NCBI GenBank assembly: GCA_001179505.1
Contig: CDMY01000562.1
Coordinates: 1-64,000 of the forward strand
Source: Vitrella brassicaformis
Lineage: Eukaryota > Sar > Vitrellaceae
DNA length: 64,000 nt
Direction: 5' to 3'
Positions 56,275-64,000 of this stretch are shown here, piece after piece; position 1 is the stretch's first letter; each line of letters begins with the position of its first letter. A program made the position numbers and the translations under genes. Below the pieces are notes generated by a model, which ran no database searches, was not told where the DNA came from, and saw only the letters and a program-made list of their open reading frames with translations.

Positions 56275-57376
56275 ATGGTGACGCTTGATGGTTCAAGAGC
56301 GCGTGGCAGCTCTCGGCGGTCCGGGAGGCGGCAGTACGAGCGGCTCCTGCCGCCGCTGGTGCTGGTGCTGGGGCTGCTGCCGTGCGTCGTCGGGGTGCGG
56401 ACAGAAAGAAAACCACAATGACTGCCGCAATGGCAAGGACTGACTGACCTGATGATTTGTTCTTTCTGTGCTGTTGTTGTATGTGTGCAGGATTATGGCA
56501 ACTTGTGTCGGTGCATCTGTGACGGCCTCAGTGCCAATCTGACGGTGACACACACAAGACAGACAGACAGACGGACGGACAAAGGGGAACGCACACACTG
56601 TCAGGCAGGCAGGCAGTGTGAGTGCGTGTGATTGCGGGACGTGTGTGGTGTGTGGGTGGGTTGGTGGGTTGGTGTGTTGTTTGTGTTAGGTGGTGATACC
56701 ATCGATGACGGGTTGCAAGGAGTGCAACAGCGCCATGTGCATATCCCACTTCCCCGAAGACTGTGTCCAGGGCACTACCATCAACGCACACTGCATCAGT
56801 AAGTCAGTCAGGCAGTCAGTAAGGGAGGGAGGGAAAGATCTCGATGACCAGCTTTAGCTTAGCTTACTCAGCCGGCCATCCATCCATCCATCCATGTGTG
56901 GTGTGTATGGTGTGTTTGGTTGGTGTGGTGTGTGCTTTGTCGTCTTGTCCGTCCGTCCGCAGATCGTCATGCGTGGATGCCGCGGCTGGTCATAACCTCC
57001 ATGTTCGCCACCATTGGCCTCCTCATCATTCTCGGTCAGTCAGTCAGCCAGTCACCTTTAAAGCCATTAGTTAGATCCATCACCACAACCAACCAACCAA
57101 CCAGCCAACTCCCTCCCTCCCTCCCTCCCTCCTCAATCCATTCATCCATCCGTTCGGCTGTCCCTTTATCTATCTCATATATCAGGTCTGGCCAAGCACT
57201 ACATCCCCTCCCTCGGCCCCGCTCTTAGGATAGAGCACAACCGTGGTCGGACGGAGAGCCAGGAGTTCACCGTGGGCACCCCTGCCGCATCCACTGCCGC
57301 GACTGCAGCAACGGGGAGGACAGCGGGGCCGCCGCCGGACGTGGGGGTGGGGGGGAGGAAGGTCTCACCCACATGA
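56275..57376 (+). CDS. small membrane protein with Cys-rich ectodomain
   Basis: Five exons. The first, from ATG 56275, codes a basic stretch (GSSRRSGRRQYERL) then a hydrophobic signal or anchor (LLPPLVLVLGLLPCVVG). The second and third code a Cys-rich part: DYGNLCRCICDGLSANLT and VVIPSMTGCKECNSAMCISH, then FPEDCVQGTTINAHC, nine cysteines in about 60 residues. The fourth codes a second hydrophobic helix (VITSMFATIGLLIILG). The last codes a tail, LAKHYIPSLGPALRIEHNRG, and Thr/Ala/Gly-rich sequence ending at TGA 57374-57376. The layout suggests a small protein with a disulphide-stabilised lumenal or extracellular domain held between or before a membrane helix. No family recognised. It is divergent from the CENP-C-like gene. 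Confidence 0.65.
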
Positions 57377-58143
57377 CAGACAGACATGAGTGAGTGAGAT
57401 CCGCTTGTGGGGTGGTGGGCCGGCTTCCTCTCTCTGGCGAGCTGCAGGAGGGAACAAGGGCGCGAGGGAGAGTTTTCTCGTCTGGTGGTGGCGGTGTGTG
57501 GCGGGGTGTCCTGCCTGCCTCAGCCAGCCAGCCGTTCTTACACACTGGTGTCGACAGCGTGGCTGCTTTGCCTTACTGGTTGACACGGTTGTACAGACAG
57601 TCTTACTGACTTGTCCATTCTGCGTGCGTGAGTTCGTGTGTGACATGGTATTCATTACACTGACATGACGTGACATAAACACTTTATCGCTCTAGGGGGC
57701 GAGTGTGCGGGTTTCATTTCTTGTACCCCTCAAGAAGACCTCCATCGCCAGGATCGAGGCACCTAAACAAAAACTGAGCTCTTCAATTGAATGCACCTGC
57801 ACACACACACACACACACGCAGAGGGGTGCCGTGCCGTGCCGTGGACATTCAGATGCGAAAACATCCGCACAGCATGTGTGTATAGATGGATTGACTGAT
57901 TCAGACACAATGGATGGCTTCAATGCATTGGTCCCTGCCTGCAGCACAGACAGCATGCAGACAGACCAGACATGTTTTCAACAAACAACACGGAGTCCGT
58001 CCCTCCGTCCATCTATGCGATGCGAGGGAAGCATCCACGTCTCCCGCACCCCGTCCAATCCACCAAACATAACATGCATAACCGGCCACACGAAGGAAGA
58101 CATGCTCACTACATGGACATCGGTCTGTCTGTCTGTCTGTCTG
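57377..58143. other. intergenic between convergent genes
   Basis: No supported gene. It contains a CA run at 57799-57819, CCGTG repeats at 57830-57842 and TCTG repeats at 58124-58144 that abut the stop codon of the next gene. Confidence 0.55.
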
Positions 58144-59444
58144 TCAGTGAAAGGTCGCCACATAGATGGGCAGATGCGACCCCGCCACGTGCCGCCCGGT
58201 GGTGTCAAAGCCGAGCAGCCCGTCGTGCTCGCAGTTCTTCATCAGCCGCTCGCAGTCCACCCGCACGCCCCTCTCTCTAGTCGACACCTGCGTCGCCACC
58301 CAACACGCTATCTCACGCCGCCTCTCGACCGCTGCACCCATGTGGCTCACAAGCACCGACGTCGACCGAGACACACGCGGCGCCAGCAGCGGGGCCGCCT
58401 TGGCCCTGTGGCACTGGTCGCCCTCGACCACTTCCACAAAGGCTTGTGGGTTGGGGGCGCCGGGGAGCACCTCTAGAAGCAGCGTGCTGCTTAAAGGGTT
58501 GCTCTCGTCCCAGAGCAGCGTGTAGAAGGCCCGTATGACGCGCTTGACCACCTCGGTGCTCTGGATGTGGTACCATTCCGGGTGCGAGAGCACCAGCCGC
58601 AGATGGGAGTCCCCCATGTTCTCGAACTCGCCGAGCGCCTTGAGCACGGCCGCCCTCTCGGCCTCCGGCGGCCGCCGGATGTCCATCGCTTCCATCTGCA
58701 GCTCATTTCTAAGGTGCTGCACGGCCATGTCGTCCGTGCAGTGGTAGAAGCGCCGCCCTAAATGCTCTCTGTGGATCTTGGCGACGAAGTCCTCCAGCAG
58801 CTGGTTGATGCGGCCCTGCCCGAGTGTGTGCTCCGGGACCAATTCTAACAAGGCGTTGAGAACCAGGACGAACTCGCCAAGGTCTCCCCCTGGTGTGCAG
58901 AGGGAGGGGGTCGCCACACGGTCGTCGAGGCACGAAAAGTGCTGGCTCGCCACGGGCATGAGCGAGAGGCCGGTGAAGCGGCCATATGACTCCGACAACT
59001 CCACCATGCTCATTCCCTGGCCGGGGCGGCTCTGGTGTAGCTTGACCTTCGATGGGCTGCAGTGGGTGGTCTGACTGCCGGCGTTGCCGTCGTGGTCGTG
59101 CTGTTTGTCGCTGCAGCTGCACTTGGCGTTGTAATGCCCGCCATTCAGCTCCACAGATCCGGCGAGGTAGTCGGTTTGGTCGGCCAGTTTGACGTGGGAA
59201 TGCACCTGGATCAGGGAGCTGGCGCCCGCCATCTCACCTGACGGGGTGGTCACCTGCACCGCATGCACACATCATCCATCCATCCACCGATCCACCCACA
59301 GCAAAGAGCAGCAGATCATCCATTCATCTCTTCATACCTGGCCTCCCTCTTTCTCACCGTTAATTTGCGCTTCTCGTGGGCGCATACTGCTGGTATGAGT
59401 ATGAGCAAGAACACGACGGTCATCACGCTCAACGGGAAAGCCAT
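58144..59444 (-). CDS. secreted protein of unknown function, two exons
   Basis: Exon 1 (59358-59444) codes a clear signal peptide (MAFPLSVMTVVFLLILIPAV, then CA-HEKRKLT). Exon 2 (58144-59253) continues in phase with VTTPSGEMAGASSLIQVHSH and runs to the TGA at 58144-58146, for a total of 398 residues. The mature protein contains a Cys/His stretch (AKCSCSDKQHDHDGN), a helical middle (EFVLVLNALLELVPEHTLGQ; INQLLEDFVAKIHREHLGRR; EWYHIQSTEVVKRVIRAFYT) and a C-terminal half with SVLVSHMGAAVERRREIACW. It could be extracellular, or an ER or plastid-lumen protein; it has no KDEL-type end (it ends ATFH). No family recognised. Its start is only 67 bp from the divergent hydrolase gene. Confidence 0.7.
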
Positions 59445-59511
59445 TCTTCACTTGCCCTGCCTTCAATTGTAAATTTAATTTGCGAGCTTTTGAGGAAATT
59501 GAGAGTCGGTT
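59445..59511. promoter_or_regulatory. very short shared promoter region
   Basis: Only 67 bp separate the start codons of the secreted-protein gene (minus) and the alpha/beta-hydrolase gene (plus). It is AT-rich in its middle (GTAAATTTAATTTGC). The two transcription units must have overlapping promoters or very short leaders. Confidence 0.5.
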
Positions 59512-62500
59512 ATGCGCGCGGCTGTGGTAGTGACGGGAGGCGTTGCCGCAGGTGGGACGGCAATCCTCAGTCGTTTCGAGCTCAGGAAGAACCTCGAGGC
59601 CAACAGCCCGCCGGTGCTGTGCTACCTGAGGACCCACATCAACGAGGCCATCGTCAGTGACACGCCCAGACTCACCAGCCCTTACACACCACCACCATGG
59701 TACTCCCACAACCCTCGCTCATTGACACACAGACAGGAACCAGACCTACCAGACAGGAGAGGAAGAGTAGAGACGAATGGGCGACGCAACGCAACGAGGA
59801 AGGAAGGCCTTCTGTCTGTCTGTCTGTCTGTCTGTCTGTGTCATCCCATGCATCAGGTGTTCGGGCAAGCACACGCAGATTATCGTATGGATGTGAGTGG
59901 CCGGCCAGGGGGGGGGGGGGGAGGNNNNNNNNNNNNNNNNNNNNNNNNNNNNNNNNNNNNNNNNNNNNNNNNNNNNNNNNNNNNNNNNNNNNNNNNNNNN
60001 NNNNNNNNNNNNNNNNNNNNNNNNNNNNNNNNNNNNNNNNNNNNNNNNNNNNNNNNNNNNNNNNNNNNNNNNNNNNNNNNNNNNNNNNNNNNNNNNNNNN
60101 NNNNNNNNNNNNNNNNNNNNNNNNNNNNNNNNNNNNNNNNNNNNNNNNNNNNNNNNNNNNNNNNNNNNNNNNNNNNNNNNNNNNNNNNNNNNNNNNNNNN
60201 NNNNNNNNNNNNNNNNNNNNNNNNGGGGGGGGGGGGGGGGGGAAGGCAAGAGAAGAGAAGGGCAACACACCGCACCGCCCTCGGCATTCAAGGTATTGCG
60301 TGCATGGCATGCTGCCAACAGGTATCGGAACATGTTTTGCGCCAACAAGCCGCTGACGATCCGCAGACAGCTGGTCCCGCACAAGGACGGCGCGCAGACG
60401 GCCCTGGACTGGTATGAGGAGAAGGACCCCCACACTCTGCGGCCGCTGGCGCCCAACGCGCCGGTGGTCATCCTCTGCCACACCATCAACGGCGACAGCG
60501 AGCAGTTCAAGCTCATGGCCTACCACCTGAGGCAGAAACAGGGCTTCCGATGCGTCTGCCATGTCAGAAGGTAGGCGGTGCGCATGGCATGCATTAAGAG
60601 AGGGGAGGGGAGGGGCTCTCTCTGCATTCATTGTGTGGTGCTGTCTGTGTCGTGTGGTGTGGTGTGGTGTGTGCCCTGCAGGGGGTATCACGGCGTGAAG
60701 CTGACTACGGCAGAGTTCGACACGATGGGCTCATACAATGACACCGAGGAGGCCATCGCTGAGGTAGGTCGCAACACTCACACAGCACTCTCACTCACAC
60801 GCCACACGCACAGAGACTGAGATGCCCCATGGGTATGTATCTGTGTGTGTCCTGTCCGCCCACACATGCATGCATCCGTCCGCAGATAGAGCGTCAGTAC
60901 CCGCACGCCCCCGTGCTTCTGGTGGGCATGTCGGCTGGCACCGGGCCTGTGGTGCGCTACCTGGGCATCAGCAGGGACAAGTCGAGGGCGGTGGCAGGTA
61001 GGAAGGAGGGTGGGACATCACATCACCCCTACCGACGGGTGGCTGGGCTGCACTAACCAGGACACATCTATCCATCCATCAGGCTGCCTGATATCACCGG
61101 GGTACGACATCCAGAGGTGTTTCGGAAGGTAAGGTACACACCTACCTAAACCCACCCACACACACACACATCGGCACGCCATGCAAGGGGCAACAATGCT
61201 CATGCGCATGCTCATGCTCATGCTCTCCCTCCCTCCCTGCCCAGGTTTGAGTGGCCGTATGACTGGATCGTCATTCAGCGGCTCCGTGAGTATCTGAAGC
61301 GAAACGCCCGGGAGATCCTGGGGCTGCCCCCTTTGCCAGACGCCGACCAGCCAGGCAGCCACGCCCCCCATCACCATCACCATCACCCCGACCACCACAC
61401 GACGGCCATCACGCCCATCCACCCCGAAGAGGAGAATGCCTCCATTGCACATCCGCCGCTGCTGCGGAACCTGATGCTCAAGCGAGAGCTGGATCGGGGC
61501 AATGGCAATGGCACTGGGGAGAGGGAGAGGGAGAGGGAAAAGGGGGTGGTCATGGGCAAGTTGGAGAGCCTGCGGCGGCGCGTGTATGAGTTCATTCTGA
61601 ATCGCTGTGCAGATCTGCAGGAGGTCGGTGGGAGGAACGGAGACATGCTTTGTGGCATTGTGTATGTGTGATTGTGTGTGTGTGTGTGTGATTGTGTGTG
61701 GTCAGCTGCACGATTCGTTGCATGTGTTTGCGGGTTACACGTCTGCGGAGGACTACTACAGGAACTCCAACCCCATGAACGTCGTGTACGACATATCGGT
61801 GCCCTTCCTCGTGGTCAATAGCCTCGGTCAGTCAGTGCCGTGCCTCAGCCAGCCAGCCAGCCACCCATCCAATACGCACCGATAGACACACTGGACACAC
61901 TGGACGGACGCATGGGTGTGGGTGTGGGTGTGTGTGCTCAGATGACCCCTGCACCATCTCTGCCAATATCGAGTATGAGCTCTTCCGCAAACAGCCTAAT
62001 GCACTCCTGGGTACCCAAATGACACGCCACAGCACAACAGCACTGTTTGTTCTTCACTCACTTGGCTGTTCTTTCCTACCATCCATCAGCTCTGACGAAG
62101 CACGGGAGCCACTGCTGCTTCCTGCAAAGTGAGAACCTACAATGGCGCCCAACAGGCGCCATACATTGCCGGCCGCCATTCTTGTCTCCATCTTTGTGTG
62201 TCCAGAATCCCAGCCGTTGGGCCCGTCGTGGGTTGAGGAGCTCGTAGGCGAGTACTTCTCGTCGGTTCTGTCGCAGCTCAACATCCCCTCCCACCACACG
62301 CAGTCCATCGAGGACCCCATACCCATTCCCACCCCCCCTCCCAGCCCAACAGCGACACCCTCAACCACCACCACCACCACCAACCCGCCCACCTTTCCCC
62401 TTGGCCGCCACCCACACGTGAGCAACATCGACATGGACATGGACATGGCCTCACTCGCCATCCCAGGGCTGGTCAACACCTCAGCTCTCGCGGCCTTCCA

Positions 62501-62738
62501 CCCCCACCGCCACCCCCACCACCAGCACGAGAGCGAGGTGAATGCGGGGGACGAGCATGAGCATGAGCACGAGTCACACGAGGGCGAGGGAGACGACGCC
62601 GATATGGACATGGACAGTGGGGAGCGGGGGGAGCGGCGCGAGGGCGGCAGGTGGTGTGGGGGTCAGGGTCAGGGTCAGGTGCAGTCGGTGACGTTTCAGC
62701 TGTACATTGGCCGGAGGGTCACGTGTGCTGCGACCTGA
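59512..62738 (+). CDS. alpha/beta-hydrolase of the ABHD1/3-YheT (EMB8-like) family, interrupted by a gap
   Basis: Probably a membrane-associated lipid hydrolase. The first exon starts MRAAVVVTGGVAAGGTAILS; a small second exon (VFGQAHADYRMD) precedes the N gap. After the gap come IRRQLVPHKDGAQTALDWYE, VVILCHTINGDSEQFKLMAY, CVCHVRRGYHGVKLTT, TMGSYNDTEEAIAEI and the nucleophile elbow LLVGMSAGTGPVVRYLG, with Ser as nucleophile. The acid and His of the triad fit DDPCTISANIEYE and ALTKHGSHCCFLQ. These follow the ABHD1/ABHD3/YheT order. Inserts not typical of the family are a His run (HHHHHHPDHH) with a charged stretch near 61360-61550, and a long Thr/His/Asp-rich C-terminal tail (62280-62738). The gap hides part of the N-terminal conserved region. 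The stop is TGA 62736-62738. Confidence 0.85.
59925..60224. other. assembly gap (300 N) flanked by poly-G
   Basis: Exactly 300 undetermined bases, with a run of 14 G and then AGG on the left and at least 18 G on the right. The gap lies inside the hydrolase gene, probably in an intron with or without one exon. Confidence 0.98.
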
Positions 62739-64000
62739 TGGATTGATGTTTGTTGTGAGTAGAGATGACATGAGCGAGGAGGGAGGGAGGGAGGGAGGAC
62801 ACACGACACGTTTTGACGTAGACACAGAGACACAGGGAGAGAGAGAGAGAGGAGGCAGCCGCAGGTTGTCGATTTTTGTACCTATAGAGGGAGGGAAGGA
62901 GGGAGGGGGAGGGCCTACGCTAGTCACCTTTGCTCTTACCAGTTTTCCCTTTTGCACTTTTCCTCCTACCGCTGTGCCGTGTGTGTGTGTTGTGCAAACG
63001 AATTCGGGCGGGTTTCTGTACAGTGACCAGACAAGACAACGGTTGTGTGTGTCGACCCGTCTTCGTATCTTGAGTGTGAGTGTGCGCATCAAAGCTGCGG
63101 GCAGACAGGAGGGTGGATGGATGGATGGCACAGAGAGGCCCGTCTGTGAGCATCCATCCGTCGGCCTGTCTGTGACCATCCACCCGTCCGAGTGAGGAGA
63201 GTAGAGAAGAAAGCACACACGCCATTTTTGCGCTAGTTAGCGAGTTGCACCAACAAGAGCGTGAGTAGGGTGGCCGTCTTTCAATCAACTGGCTGGCTGG
63301 CTGGCTGGCGAGCGACACAGTTTTGCCCTCTTGCCGTGTGCAGGTGCGTTGTCACGTGTTGTGCTGTTGTGGCTGGCTGGTGTGGTGGTGGCTGCCCGGC
63401 TTCTCCCTCCCTCCCTCCCTCCCTCTCTCTCCGCTTTATCGTTTTGGCTTTCTCCGTTGGTGAGCAAGCGAGTGGCCGCTGGATGTGTGTGTGCGTGTGT
63501 GTGTGCGTGTGGCCACATGGCGTGTAACATAACACAAAGCAGCTAGATGTCTTCGTTCAGGCGCCGCGAGAGCGAGAGCGAGAGGCTGCTGGTGGAGCCG
63601 GATTGGTTTGACGAGAAATGGCTGTGAGAGTCACTTTCTCACAGCCATTTCTCTCCAGCCCAATCCTGCCAGACCAGGAGCCTATCCCTGTGTCTTTGTG
63701 TATCTGTCCGTCCGGTGCCCCTTCCACCAGCAAGCAGTTTCGGCTGTGTGTGTGCCTGTCGCTGTGACCGCACCGTGTTGTCTTGTGTTGTGTTGCATTG
63801 CATTCCATTGCCCCCTCCTTGTGTGTATGGGATGTTCCCCCCTCCTTGCCCGCCCCTCCCCTGTTTGTTTCCGGCCGTATCTATCGTGCGTGTGTTGCTG
63901 CAGTTTTCCCCTCATGGTCCGCATTCGTGTCTGCGTGAATGCATTCCATTCGTGGGCCAGCTGGTGTCGGTTCCACCTTTTTCGTAACGGATGCAGGCAG
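62739..64000. other. downstream region, no gene seen
   Basis: No supported gene up to the end of the window. It contains GGGA repeats (about 62778-62797), GGCT repeats (63290-63307), CCCT repeats (63404-63424) and a perfect 17-bp inverted repeat (63613-63653). Confidence 0.5.
63613..63653. repeat. perfect 17-bp inverted repeat with 7-nt loop
   Basis: The left arm GAGAAATGGCTGTGAGA (63613-63629) is the exact reverse complement of the right arm at 63637-63653, separated by GTCACTT. It would form a strong hairpin in RNA from either strand. Confidence 0.9.

Noticed and set aside
59672-60691. Minus-strand open frames across the second gap
   Set aside because: They run antisense to the hydrolase exons and consist of read-through N plus low-complexity sequence.

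Overview
The window is nuclear DNA from an intron-rich, GC-rich eukaryote, not a prokaryote. Nearly every gene is split by GT-AG introns of roughly 35-150 nt. Three genes (ClpB, threonine deaminase, a Ycf49-like membrane protein) begin with a hydrophobic signal peptide followed by a basic or Ser-rich stretch. That is the two-part leader of nucleus-encoded proteins sent to a secondary plastid bounded by ER-derived membranes. With the gene content and the TTTAGGG-like motif, this points to a photosynthetic alveolate, most likely a chromerid such as Vitrella. The organism assignment is inference; the leaders and introns are seen directly.

Layout, left to right: DMT-family transporter (+, 410-1849); AP-4 epsilon adaptin (-, 2279-7732); unknown protein (+, 7898-10802); secreted unknown (+, 11703-12866); TPR protein (-, 13551-15257); BRCT family-X DNA polymerase (+, 15409-18874); NUDT5-like Nudix hydrolase (-, 19360-20891); F-box-like unknown (+, 21028-22395). 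A poorly resolved stretch with exon-like pieces follows (22.4-27.2 kb). Then come a BTB/T1 protein (-, 27648-28145); DUF3593-DUF2499 plastid membrane protein (+, 28704-30612); plastid ClpB (-, 31760-36197); a CRN/RHS-like NTPase-nuclease (+, 36554-38604); a coiled-coil Cys/His protein (+, 38891-40619); a secreted unknown (-, 41418-44062); plastid threonine deaminase (+, 44364-47323); propionyl-CoA synthetase (-, 49003-52601); a CENP-C/Mif2-like cupin protein (-, 53096-55739); a small Cys-rich membrane protein (+, 56275-57376); a secreted unknown (-, 58144-59444); and an ABHD/YheT hydrolase (+, 59512-62738). Two 300-base N gaps interrupt the assembly.

The genes do not form one pathway, but their arrangement is striking. 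Strands alternate almost regularly, giving eight head-to-head pairs whose start codons lie 67-558 bp apart, so much transcription probably starts from shared bidirectional promoters. A conserved block built on AGGGTTTCAAACCC lies just upstream of two genes, and its palindromic core lies upstream of a third. Many introns carry (TG)n directly before the acceptor AG. Others, in specific genes, seem to be very short and repeat-free.

Exon boundaries were read by eye from splice dinucleotides, reading-frame continuity and family alignment from memory. Well-known families (AP-4, Pol X, Nudix, ClpB, IlvA, ACSS3, ABHD, DUF2499) are secure. Unknown genes and the 22.4-27.2 kb stretch are tentative.
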